This document shows, one piece after another, positions 1 through 7,953 of a stretch of 64,000 bases of DNA (position 1 is its first letter; each line of letters begins with the position of its first letter). The translations under genes and the position numbers were made by a program. Origin of the DNA: Bathymodiolus brooksi (lineage: Eukaryota; Mollusca; Bivalvia; Mytilida; Modiolidae); NCBI GenBank assembly GCA_963680875.1, contig OY804585.1, forward strand, positions 48,469,085-48,533,084, in the 5' to 3' direction. The notes under the pieces are model-generated. The model was not told where the DNA came from. It worked only from the letters and a program-made list of their open reading frames with translations, and did not search any database.

Positions 1-272
1 GTGTAATATAGATATAATAAAAATTAAGAAAAATATCTACCACGAAGAGGTAAATATGACTACATTTTATTTCAAGTTACATTGTTATCAACTGTAAATT
101 TCTAGATGTGGTAATATGAGACATATAATAAAAGGATAACATTACCAGTTGCAGATCGCGTAATCAGGCTTTCTAAACAGATACGATTGATCAATACGAA
201 ATAATTGGAATATTTCTGAAAGCGGCAGCATTAAGTAATCTAAGATACCAAACTTTATCTTTATATACAAAC
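1..272 (-). other. Intron downstream of TM3 exon (partial)
   Basis: AT-rich sequence following the donor at 272-271 (AGG then gtttgt on the minus strand). A possible acceptor at 217-216 followed by a short open stretch to a GT at 145-144 was considered as a TM4 exon and set aside, because the intron would be only 57 bp and the peptide is a poor TM4. No repeat or other gene is recognised. Confidence 0.5.
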
Positions 273-380
273 CCTCTTTTTGATACTGTTGTTATGGAAT
301 AAGACATGAACTCTCCACGTCTTTGAAAATAAAGCACCAAATGATGTAGTAAAGCCCAAGGCTGTGGCCCATATGCCCAG
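273..380 (-). CDS. GABA-B-like receptor, TM3 exon
   Basis: This 108-bp exon (36 codons, phase 0 at both ends) starts after a strong acceptor, tttctttccag at 391-381, and ends before the donor gtttgt at 272. Its peptide contains LGFTTSFGALFSKTWRVH followed by a basic stretch ending SIKKR. As I remember the family, FGA(M/L)F(S/A)KTWRVH at the end of TM3 and the start of intracellular loop 2 is the GABA-B receptor signature, nearest to the GABBR2 side. The Trp at residue 4 lies five residues after the Cys at the end of the TM2 exon, the spacing I recall between the conserved TM3 disulfide Cys and this Trp. The receptor would sit in the plasma membrane and couple GABA or a related ligand to Gi/o. 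An orphan GABA-B-like receptor is the main alternative. Confidence 0.92.
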
Positions 381-1147
381 CTGGAAAGAAACTTTTACTT
401 AGTTAATACTATTACGAGTACAATATTTGAATCAATAGTATTACAATAATTTTGTCTACATCATGAAACATATGTCGTATAGCGTGGTCTTTTTGCTTTA
501 TGCTTTTAGAGTTCAATTAAGATAAGCAGTGATTGTTCGTCTTGAATTGATGACCATCGCTCTTTAAGCTTTCTTTTCATAATATATAAAATACAAACCA
601 TAGCCAGCTGCCAATTAATATAGACACTCATGGAGCAAAATCAGCATATACATGTATGTTCATTAGTCAAATATTAAACTTAATGATAACTTGATATGAG
701 TTTGTTCACATAATTGATGCATACCCACCCACATTCTTATTGAAATAAATACAATTCAAAGACTAAGTCATCTCCCAGAGTTAGAAGTTCCCTATAGGAT
801 AACCTCAAGCCGTAATTCGAAGAAGGCAGACAAAACAAAAGAAAAGAGACAAAAACAATTGTTCACAAAACTATTCACAGAAAACTAAATGGTGGGGAAT
901 GCAAGCCCCACTAAAACCTACCGGTGATTTCATGTGCTCCGGGATGTCAGAAGTTTCTGTTCCGCTAGTAGTACATCTTACATATAGATAACATTCTAGT
1001 AATAGGAAAACTATCTATTGTAGTGTGATATTATATGGAAATATTATCTTACCAACCACAATGCATATACATAGATATTATACTAGCTGCCCACGATGTC
1101 ATTTCAGCCTTCTCCAACAAATTTATAAATAATTAAGGGTGGGGTGG
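381..1147 (-). other. TM2-TM3 intron, unique part
   Basis: Intronic sequence between the TM3 exon acceptor (381) and a SINE that begins near 1148. It is AT-rich. A 45-codon open stretch on the minus strand around 890-1020 has no recognisable similarity and no splice context that fits the gene, so it is not annotated as coding. A G-rich run (GGG, GGGG, GGGGG separated by single T) sits at 1137-1150, at the SINE border. Confidence 0.6.
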
Positions 1148-1398
1148 GGGTTGTCATGGTCGTGATCGTAACACAACTACATATGCAATCAGTGCCTATC
1201 ACCACTAAAGTTGTGACTTTAAATTCTGTTCAGGCGAGGTGTTCTCGATACAACATTATGTAATAAACTTTGTCAGCGACTTGCGGCAGGTCGCTGGTTT
1301 TCTCTGGGTACTTCGATTTACGCAACCAATAAAACTGACCGCCATGAAATAACGGAAATATTGTTGAAAGTGGCATTAAACACCATAACTCCTAACCC
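1148..1398 (+). mobile_element. SINE, type 1, plus orientation (diverged copy)
   Basis: This is the reverse complement of the element at 6467-6732 over nearly its whole length. Shared landmarks are AATCAGTGCCTATCA, ACTAAAGTTGTGA, a GGCGAGGTGTTCTCGATA region, and the tail TTGTTGAAAGTGGCATTAAA followed by ACACCATAA. In this orientation the 5' part resembles a tRNA-like head (GGTCGTGATCG, then a decayed B-box near 1218-1235) and the 3' part is the tail. It lies wholly within the TM2-TM3 intron, antisense to the gene, and its tail ends about 27 bp from the TM2 exon donor. Boundaries are approximate because the copy is diverged and I saw no clear target duplication. Confidence 0.7.
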
Positions 1399-1424
1399 CT
1401 ATATATAATGGGACAGTTACATAC

Positions 1425-1551
1425 CATACATATAGATCCATTCTCCACCAGACTGAGATATTCTAGGATAGATATATAGACTGATATATACATTATCATT
1501 CCTCCACAGATAATCATGTTATTAATTCTTGGACTTGACATTTTTATATGC
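1425..1551 (-). CDS. GABA-B-like receptor, TM2 exon
   Basis: This 127-bp exon follows acceptor ttgtttgtag (1552) and ends before the donor gtatgt (1424). Its first base completes the Arg codon begun by the TM1 exon, giving an intracellular loop that reads RHIKMSSPRINNM across the joint. That is close to the (L/Y)IKMSSPxxNNL loop I recall from GABA-B receptors. TM2 follows (IICGGMIMYISVYISILEYL). The extracellular loop 1 segment is SLVENGSICM, with Cys as the second-last residue in the position of the conserved TM3 disulfide cysteine. The loop is shorter than in vertebrate receptors and lacks the usual GLDG motif at the end of TM2, so this is a divergent paralogue or a lineage-specific subtype. 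The 42 whole codons are open. Confidence 0.88.
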
Positions 1552-1572
1552 CTACAAACAAGCATATATTTA

Positions 1573-1905
1573 GTGATTGAGTGAGTGATTGTTGGTTAAC
1601 ACCAACTTTTAACGCAATATTTAGCTATATCATGTCGGGAACAAGTTAATGTTCTATGAGATGATGATGAGGACCGTGTTGTACTAGACCATCACGCTGA
1701 GTTGGATATTTATGGTGCTAGCTCATTAAAACAACAGTATTTGGCTGAACATGTCCTCCGACTCGGGCATATTATCTTAATTCCGAGGCAACCAGTCTTT
1801 GCTCTTTCTCCTTAATTTTGCGTACTTAGCCAGGAAGCAACAAATACCAATTTTATACTCTTTGGTTTGACCCGAACACATGATCTACCGATCTCGAGGC
1901 GGCAA
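1573..1905 (-). mobile_element. SINE, type 2, near full length
   Basis: On the plus strand this starts with the tail (GTGATTGAGTGAGTGATT), runs through TTAACACCAACTTTTAACGC and AATATTTAGCTATATCA, then CATGTCCTCCGACTCGGGCA, CCAGTCTTTGCTCTTTCTCC and CTTTGGTTTGACCCGAACAC, and ends with CGATCTCGAGGCGGC. I recall the latter parts as the reverse complement of a tRNA-derived head in a widespread molluscan SINE (CGAACCC-type B-box, then CGATCTCGAGGCGG). The element is therefore minus-oriented, in the same sense as the receptor gene. Its tail ends 21 bp upstream of the TM2 exon, so it forms part of that exon's acceptor region. A second, truncated copy lies at 2507-2645. Confidence 0.65.
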
Positions 1906-2506
1906 TTTAAAAATAAATTGCTTGTGATTCGGAGAGCCGTAGTGATTAAACATATTATGAAATAAATAACCGATTAAACACTCTAAGAATAGGAGAAACA
2001 ATGTTCTAATCATTAACATGATTTCGATCTCTTGTGTCTTCTCTTCTACCTATAGCAGGATTACACATCAACCAGTAAAGACGAAATTAAAATAATATGT
2101 AAAGTACATTGGTAAAGTACATTAGTAAAGTACATTTGAACTTTGATCGGTGTGGAATACCTCCAAGAAGTGTATCGTGTTCATAGTTATAACTCACAGA
2201 TCACAAGGAAGTATAATTAAATTGATCATAGCCTTCTGACATGATTAACATTCCTATTTCAGCTTTATTTTAATATTAAATTAGCTCTTTTTTTATTTTC
2301 CCGGAATATGTGAAATGGAACTCAATTACGACCTAATCATAATGATCTCAATAGAAATATTCTCAAGTGGCATCATTGAAATAAAAATGTCGCTCATCTA
2401 CGATGTGCATGGAGTATATAATAAGTAGTACTAAACTATAATAAAAAAAATTAACGACAATAATACAAAGCTCAAAGTTGAAAACAAACGCATGCCCTGA
2501 CAACAT
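1906..2506. other. TM1-TM2 intron, unique AT-rich part
   Basis: AT-rich intronic sequence without open reading frames of note. Apart from a small 13-bp triplication (2099-2137, listed separately), I see no repeat, RNA gene or exon here. Confidence 0.5.
2099..2137. repeat. Three tandem copies of a 13-bp unit
   Basis: GTAAAGTACATT plus one variable base (G, A, T) occurs three times head to tail with no other change. It is a short local slippage product inside the intron, with no visible function. Confidence 0.85.
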
Positions 2507-2645
2507 GAGTGAGTGAGTGAGTGGTTGTTGCTTAAAGCCAACTCAGTAATTTAATTAACTATTATCAGGGCAAGAACAAGTTAATTTGCAATGAAATGAT
2601 GATGAGGTCCACTTGGTATTAGACTAACACGCTTAGTTGGTATAT
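2507..2645 (-). mobile_element. SINE, type 2, 5'-truncated copy
   Basis: This shares the order of blocks with the copy at 1573-1905: GAGTGAGTGAGTG, TTGTTGCTTAAAGCCAACT, ATTATCAGGGCAAGAACAAG, TTAATTTGCAATGA, ATGATGATGAGGTCC, then ATTAGACTAACACGCTTAGT. It stops there, lacking the tRNA-like half, so it is a truncated insert in the same (minus) orientation. The GTGA run at 2507-2523 is the simple-sequence tail. Confidence 0.6.
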
Positions 2646-3419
2646 TGTTTCGTTCAGAATTGTTTTTCCTGACAGCACGAGAGTTAGAATATTTCTTTTT
2701 TTTCCTCCACCAAAATCAGAATATTTTTTTCAGCAACATTGAGAATCAGAATATTTTCTTAGAAAAAAAATCATAACCCCCCCCCCTTGGAAGTTAAATG
2801 GTCTGTCCCTAACATTACTAAGTTCAATTCGTGAGCTTGTCTAGGTTCCTTGCAATTGACTATCACAATTGTACAAGTAATGTCCTGTGAAGGATAATAT
2901 ATCACACCATTAAATACACGACATGTTTTAGAGTGAAATCAAAATATAGAGAATTACATAATTATCTATGATTAATATTTCATATATGAAGACTTAAGTG
3001 TTTCCTTTGATCTTTATATTTCCCTAGTCACAAAGAAATACTCTATATAATAAACAATTGATCTAATGTACATTTTCTACAATGAAAAAAAAGGTTCATT
3101 CGTCACCGGAAGCTATATTTATATTACTATTGCGCAAAAAGCACTCAGCAAGTTATTGCGTTGGTCTATCATCTTTTCATATTTTCAACAAATATTTCAC
3201 TTGCGACGTAAAACGCTTACTAACTTACAAATGCGATGAAACAATTTTTGAGAACCATACATTTGGATTAGTATATACATATTAATCTAGGAGATCTCGC
3301 AACGGAGGGATATCTGGAGCTCACAAACATGTAATGATAGACAATGATAGAATGCGTTGATGTAAATCAAAGTGCCATACATTCGTGTGGGCGTCGATCT
3401 TAATATATTTTTAAAAAAT
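2646..3419. other. TM1-TM2 intron: low-complexity and unique sequence
   Basis: This holds a T-rich stretch (2690-2760) with a partly duplicated AATCAGAATATTTT motif, an A8 run and a run of ten C (2777-2786), followed by AT-rich sequence. A 67-codon plus-strand open frame at 3082-3285 has no recognisable domain, no codon bias signal and lies antisense within an intron, so I treat it as chance. Confidence 0.5.
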
Positions 3420-5990
3420 CACAGTGACCCAACACCATTTCATTGAGAAAAACCACAGTGACCAGCGACATTTCATTGAGAAAAACCACAGTGACCAACA
3501 ACATTTCATTGACAAAAACCACAGTGACCAACAACATTTCATTGACAAAAACCACAGTGACCAACAACATTTCATTGAGAAAAACCACAGTGACCAACAA
3601 CATTTCATTGATAAAAATCACAGTGACCAACAACATTTCATTGAGAAAAACCACAGTGACCAACAACATTTCATTGAGAAAAACCACAGTGACCAACAAC
3701 ATTTCATTGACAAAATCCACAGTGACCAACAACATTTCATTGAGAAAAACCACAGTGACCAACAACATTTCATTGAGAAAAACCACAGTGACCAACAACA
3801 TTTAATTGAGAAAAATCACAGTGACCAACAACATTTCATTGAGAAAAACCAGTGACCAACAACATTTCATTGATAAAAATCACAGTGACCAACAACATTT
3901 CATTGATAAAAATCACAGTGACCAACAACATTTCATTGATAAAAACCACAGTGACCAACAACATTTCATTGATAAAAACCACAGTGACCAACAACATTTC
4001 ATTGATAAAAATCACAGTGACCAACAACATTTCATTGATAAAAACCACAGTGACCAACAACATTTCATTGATAAAAATCACAGTGACCAACAACATTTCA
4101 TTGAGGAAAATCACAGTGACCAACAACATTTCATTGACAAAAACCACAGTGACCAACAACATTTCATTGAGAAAAACCACAGTGACCAACAACATTTCAT
4201 TGAGAAAAACCACAGTGACCAACGACATTTCATTGAGAAAAACCAGTGACCAACAACATTTCATTGATAAAAATCACAGTGACCAACAACATTTCATTGA
4301 TAAAAACCACAGTGACCAACAACATTTCATTGATAAAAACCACAGTGACCAACAACATTTCATTGATAAAAATCACAGTGACCAACAACATTTCATTGAT
4401 AAAAACCACAGTGACCAACAACATTTCATTGATAAAAATCACAGTGACCAACAACATTTCATTGACAAAAACCACAGTGACCAACAACATTTCATTGACA
4501 AAAACCACAGTGACCAACAACATTTCATTGACAAAAACCACAGTGACCAACAACATTTCATTGATAAAAATCACAGTGACCAACAACATTTCATTGATTA
4601 AAATCACAGTGACCAACGACATTTCATTGAGAAAAACCACAGTGACCAACAACATTTCATTGAGAAAAACCAGTGACCAACAACATTTCATTGATAAAAA
4701 TCACAGTGACCAACAACATGTCATTGACAAAAACCACAGTGACCAACAACATTTCATTGATAAAAACCACAGTGACCAACAACATTTCATTGATAAAAAT
4801 CACAGTGACCAACAACATTTCATTGACAAAAACCACAGTGACCAACAACATTTCATTGACAAAAACCACAGTGACCAACAACATTTCATTGATAAAAATC
4901 ACAGTGACCAACAACATTTCATTGATAAAAATCACAGTGACCAACGACATTTCATTGAGAAAAACCACAGTGACCAACGACATTTCATTGAGGAAAACCA
5001 CAGTGACCAACAACATTTCATTGAGGAAAACCACAGTGACCAACGACATTTCATTGAGGAAAACCACAGTGACCAACAACATTTCATTGATAAAAATCAC
5101 AGTGACCAACGACATTTCATTGAGAAAAACCACAGTGACCAACGACATTTCATTGAGGAAAACCACAGTGACCAACAACATTTCATTGATAAAAATCACA
5201 GTGACCAACAACATTTCATTGACAAAAACCACAGTGACCAACAACATTTCATTGACAAAAACCACAGTGACCAACAACATTTCATTGACAAAAACCACAG
5301 TGACCAACAACATTTCATTGATAAAAATCACAGTGACCAACAACATTTCATTGAGAAAAACCAGTGACCAACAACATTTCATTGATAAAAATCACAGTGA
5401 CCAACAACATTTCATTGATAAAAATCACAGTGACCAACGACATTTCATTGAGAAAAACCACAGTGACCAACGACATTTCATTGAGAAAAACCACAGTGAC
5501 CAACAACATTTCATTGAGGAAAACCACAGTGACCAACAACATTTCATTGAGAAAAACCAGTGACCAACAACATTTCTTTGAAAACAAACACAGTGACCAA
5601 CGACATGTCATTGACAAAAAACACCGTGATCAAGAACATTTCATTGACAAAAGCCACAGTGACCAACAACATTGTATTGAGGAAAAACACAGTGACCAAA
5701 GGCATTTCATTGATTACAACCACAGTGACCAAAAGTGCATTTCATTGACAAAAACCACCGTGACCAACAGCATTTCATTGAGAAAAACCACAGTGACCAA
5801 AAGTGCATTTCATTGACAAAAAACACAATGACCAACAACATTTCATTGACAAAAACCACAGGGACCAAAAGTGCATTTCATTGACAAAAATCACAGTGAC
5901 CAACACCATTTCATTGAGAAAAACCACAGTGACCAAAAGCATGTCATTGACAAAAAGCACAATGACCAACATCATTTCATTAGCAAAAAC
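3420..5990. repeat. 33-bp minisatellite, about 78 units
   Basis: The unit begins CACAGTGACCAACAACATTT, then CATTGA, then one of three endings (GAAAAAC, CAAAAAC or TAAAAAT/C). Because 33 is a multiple of 3 and the unit has no stop in several frames, long open frames appear on both strands (an 11-residue HSDQQHFIDKN repeat on the plus strand). They are not genes: a 2-bp deletion (ACCAGTGACC for ACCACAGTGACC) recurs near 3849, 4243, 4670, 5361 and 5557 and puts a stop in frame each time. Those marked units are 12, 13, 21 and 6 monomers apart and the blocks after them begin with the same run of variants, so blocks of monomers have been copied together. The right edge (5570-5990) is degenerate and mixes 33- and 35-bp units (AAAAGTGCATTTCATTG). 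The array fills over half of the TM1-TM2 intron. Confidence 0.95.
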
Positions 5991-6053
5991 ATTTTTATTT
6001 TCTCTTCATTCTAAATGATATAAAATGTGCTATCTCTAAACATTATAATGTAC

Positions 6054-6204
6054 CTGTTTTTTCTAAAGGTGATGTTAAACATAAGAATTCCAATAGCCCC
6101 AATGAATCCTATTGATGTCAATATACCAATAAAAATTAGCGCTACTTTAGAAGATTTTACAGTTTCCGTTATACTCTTAGAGCCATCTTTAGGAATTCTG
6201 CTAC
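6054..6204 (-). CDS. GABA-B-like receptor, linker and TM1 exon
   Basis: This 151-bp exon lies between acceptor tatatcacag (6205) and donor gtacat (6053). It enters with two bases of a split Gly codon and leaves with two bases (AG) of an Arg codon. The peptide starts SRIPKDG (the preceding split codon makes GSRIPKDG), a close match to the GSxPPKDxT element I recall at the end of the GABA-B ligand-binding domain. A 10-residue linker follows, then TM1 (VALIFIGILTSIGFIGAIGI), and FNITFRKN opens intracellular loop 1. FNI after TM1 is conserved in GABA-B receptors. There is no cysteine-rich domain in the linker, which separates it from metabotropic glutamate, calcium-sensing and taste receptors. 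A possible in-frame ATG at 6232 lies in the intron and is not a start. Confidence 0.88.
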
Positions 6205-6289
6205 CTGTGATATACAAACAAGTACATAACATATATCTATATCTTACGATATCTTTCCTATTAGAAAATGATAAACATACTGAAGGTTA

Positions 6290-6466
6290 AGGTTAAGGTT
6301 ATGGTGATTAACACCATTTTCAACAATATTTCAGCAATATCGTGGCGGTCAAGTTTATTGGTGGAGGAGACCGGAATACCCGGAGAAAACCACCGCCCTG
6401 CCGCAAGTCACTGACAAAGTTTATAACATAATGCTGTATCCAGTACACCTCGCCTGAGCGGGATTC
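6290..6466 (-). mobile_element. SINE, type 1, outer copy, 3' part
   Basis: On the plus strand it opens with a GGTTAA triplet run (6284-6300), then TGATTAACACCATTTTCAAC, AATATTTCAGCAATATCGTG, GGTGGAGGAGACCGG and GGAGAAAACCACCG, and ends at CCTGAGCGGGATTC. It aligns block for block with 6467-6732. It is interrupted at AGCGGGATTC by that second copy, and its remainder resumes at 6733. It lies about 85 bp upstream of the TM1 exon acceptor, in the same sense as the gene. Confidence 0.75.
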
Positions 6467-6732
6467 CTTTTGCTTGCCTTGGTTTGGTTTATGGTGTTTA
6501 ACGCCACTTTCAACAATATTTCAGTAATATCGTGTCGACCAGTTTTATTGGTGGAGGAAACCGGAGTAACCGGAGAAAACCACTGACATGTGGCATCATT
6601 GACAAACTTTATCACATAATGTTATATCGAGTACATCCTCGCCATGAACGGGGTACGAACTCACAACTTTAGTGATGATAGGCACTGATTACAGTGATCC
6701 AACTACCATGCGCTCACGACCACGACGACCTC
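6467..6732 (-). mobile_element. SINE, type 1, complete nested copy
   Basis: A 266-bp insert flanked by the perfect 10-bp direct repeat AGCGGGATTC at 6457-6466 and 6733-6742, which is read once in an uninterrupted copy. In element orientation (minus strand) it begins GAGGTCGTCGTGGTCGTGAG. It carries a tRNA-like B-box region (GAGTTCGTACCCC) near 6650-6662, then a body with CCGGTTTCCTCCACCAATAA, and ends GGCGTTAAACACCATAAACC plus a short A/C-rich tail. Size, tRNA-like head, simple tail and target duplication fit a SINE mobilised by a LINE. It has no coding capacity of its own. Confidence 0.8.
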
Positions 6733-6780
6733 AGCGGGATTCGTACACACAACGTTAGCTAAGCGTACGGAGGAAACTAC
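6733..6780 (-). mobile_element. SINE, type 1, outer copy, 5' remainder
   Basis: After the second AGCGGGATTC the sequence continues CGTACACACAACGTTAGC, matching the equivalent place in the nested copy (CGAACTCACAACTTTAGTG). This is the other half of the copy at 6290-6466. It fades out near 6780, so the outer copy is 5'-truncated or decayed. Confidence 0.6.
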
Positions 6781-7520
6781 AGGCCTATATTAAATTATCT
6801 TTATTACATAACGCTAATGAATTCGTCGGTATGACATTTCGAGATAAGGAAGAAATCTATATTTCATTTTGATAAATTTGTTGCTTTGATTAAGCCATTT
6901 TGTTGCAAATTTAATGTTAAAATCAGAAATAAACTGAATACATTAAGACAAACAATTAGTTGGTATTGCAATTTACACTTTCTAAATATGTAGTTATTAG
7001 TAAAACTAATGTTCTCCTCTCGTAGGCATGAATAACTCTTGTCGATTCTGGTTTTCTCGCTTCCCACGTTAGTTTATGTTTTTATTCCAAAAAGACTTAA
7101 TTGACTTTCCGATCTTCTGACATTGAGCGTATCTGATGAAAGTTATATCATAAACGCGTTGTGCTACATATTTACTTCATTCCTTCATCCACTAGAAAGT
7201 CGCTGTTTCCGAACTTACATGGTTTAATCAAATACCCTGTAAATTTATTATTGAAATTTATACTTAAATGTGTTTATATATTTACTTAACGGATACATTT
7301 TGTGTATGTTCCAAGCAATGGCCTGGATATCAAACGCCATATGTCATTTTCTGATTTGTGCCATTGGCTTGAGTTAAAATGTGATTGTTAGTTTTGTTGA
7401 TATTGGTGCAATATTTAAACTTTCTTCTCATAAACAGCTAACCTCGCCACATTTTGCTTTCTGTCCTATGAAATGACATGTAATTCTATCGGTATAAGTC
7501 GTAGTGTTTTTCGTATTCAA
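6781..7520. other. Sequence between SINEs and satellite, nothing recognised
   Basis: AT-rich sequence. I read both strands for a further receptor exon (the end of the ligand-binding domain, leaving in phase 1) and found none. A 67-codon minus-strand frame at 7067-6864 has no recognisable features and is taken as chance. If the gene is intact, this is intron. Confidence 0.5.
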
Positions 7521-7561
7521 TAGTTGTTCGTTATATTGATACTAGTAGAAAGTTAGTATTA
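7521..7561 (+). repeat. Orphan edge monomer of the 60-bp satellite
   Basis: TTGTTCGTTATATTGATACT, then AGTAGAAAGTTAGTATTA, matches two thirds of a satellite monomer, including the rarer TTGCTCGTTATATT variant form. It is separated from the main array by the 392-bp insert at 7562-7953 and marks the true left edge of the satellite. Confidence 0.85.
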
Positions 7562-7576
7562 TAGTGTTATTAAATG

Positions 7577-7730
7577 GGTATTTTCATATAAAGCCTGTAT
7601 TATGTCCGAGGCAGTCATATTGGGTCGAGGTCAGCTGCACAGGCCCGAGGCAACGCCGAGGGCCTATACAGCTGATCGAGGCCCAATACGACTGTACGAG
7701 GACATAATACAGACTTTATATGAAAATACC
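7577..7730. repeat. Large imperfect inverted repeat (hairpin, arms about 74 bp)
   Basis: The left arm starts GGTATTTTCATATAAAGCCT and GTATTATGTCC, and continues to CAGGCCCGAGG near 7650. The right arm is its reverse complement from CCGAGGGCCT (7655) to ACATAATACAG and ACTTTATATGAAAATACC (7730). The outer 30 bp pair almost perfectly. The inner part has scattered mismatches and a one-base offset, with a loop of a few bases. GC content rises sharply in the centre compared with the flanks. Confidence 0.9.
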
Positions 7731-7795
7731 TTTTTTATGACACCTTTATTAACCAATGACATAAAATAGTATTTTTCTTATTTTTTCGTTGTGGT

Positions 7796-7857
7796 CATAG
7801 CTATGCAGCTGATCAAGACCTGATACGACTGTGTGATGACTTAATACATGATTTATT
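7796..7857. repeat. Decayed duplicate of the hairpin right arm
   Basis: ATGCAGCTGATCAAGACC, then TGATACGACTGTGTGATGAC and TTAATACATGATTTA, parallels the right arm at 7664-7720 (ACAGCTGATCGAGGCC, ATACGACTGTACGAGGAC, ATAATACAGACTTTA). This points to an internal duplication or two related elements within the same insert. Confidence 0.65.
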
Positions 7858-7953
7858 AATCCTAACAGGTCCATATATAACATATTGACAGAGTAAAGGT
7901 CCTTAATCTTTATATTACATATGTTTTCAATATCATTATTTAAATATTAAAAT

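Larger units (their letters stand above)
273..6204 (-). other. Partial gene locus: GABA-B-type receptor, three internal exons
   Basis: Three minus-strand exons (6204-6054, 1551-1425, 380-273) encode, in order, the linker plus TM1, TM2, and TM3 of a class C GPCR of the GABA-B type. The first ends two bases into an Arg codon (AG) and the second begins with G, completing AGG. The second ends on a codon boundary and the third starts on one. All acceptors end in AG and all donors begin with GT. The introns are 4,502 and 1,044 bp. The gene continues beyond both visible ends: TM4-TM7 should lie left of the window, and the ligand-binding domain must be upstream of 6204, where I found no further exon before the satellite. 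I cannot tell whether the gene is active or a decayed paralogue, but all three exons are open and well spliced. Confidence 0.85.
7562..7953. mobile_element. Foldback/MITE-like insert in the satellite edge
   Basis: This 392-bp segment interrupts a satellite monomer. TTAGTATTA occurs immediately before it (7553-7561) and again immediately after (7954-7962), although a monomer contains it once, so it behaves as a 9-bp target duplication. The insert carries a large hairpin (7577-7730) and a decayed extra copy of one arm (7796-7857), with no coding capacity. I see no clear terminal inverted repeats at the exact ends, so the class is uncertain. A deletion or recombination with microhomology is the alternative. 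Confidence 0.6.

Noticed and set aside
146..215. Possible TM4 exon on the minus strand (acceptor ctttcag at 216, donor gtaatg at 145, 23 codons open in the right phase)
   Set aside because: The intron before it would be only 57 bp. The peptide has charged residues through the supposed membrane segment and only loose similarity to a GABA-B TM4. It could be real, at about 0.2.
890..1020. 45-codon open stretch on the minus strand between the TM2 and TM3 exons, with a GTAGGT in it
   Set aside because: No family resemblance. The TM2 and TM3 exons already join in phase with correct Cys-Trp spacing, which leaves no room for an exon between them.
1137..1150. G-quadruplex
   Set aside because: Only three G runs (GGG, GGGG, GGGGG) with no fourth nearby.
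3082..3285. 67-codon plus-strand open frame
   Set aside because: No domain, signal peptide or repeat visible; AT-rich, intronic and antisense. Expected by chance.
3400..5816. Long open frames in both strands of the minisatellite (HSDQQHFIDKN, TVTNNISL and MLLVTVVFLNE repeats, up to 373 codons)
   Set aside because: They arise because the 33-bp unit is a multiple of three without stops. Each is ended by the recurring 2-bp deletion, all frames are equally open, and the array lies inside an intron of the receptor gene.
6027..6290. 87-codon plus-strand open frame across the TM1 exon
   Set aside because: It is the antisense shadow of the TM1 exon, and its hydrophobicity comes from the complementary codons.
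6284..6300. Telomere-like GGTTAA run
   Set aside because: Only about three units, and the motif is not the TTAGGG expected in molluscs. It is the simple-sequence tail of the adjoining SINE.
6864..7067. 67-codon minus-strand open frame
   Set aside because: A single weakly hydrophobic stretch and no splice context matching the receptor gene. It does not resemble the ligand-binding domain.
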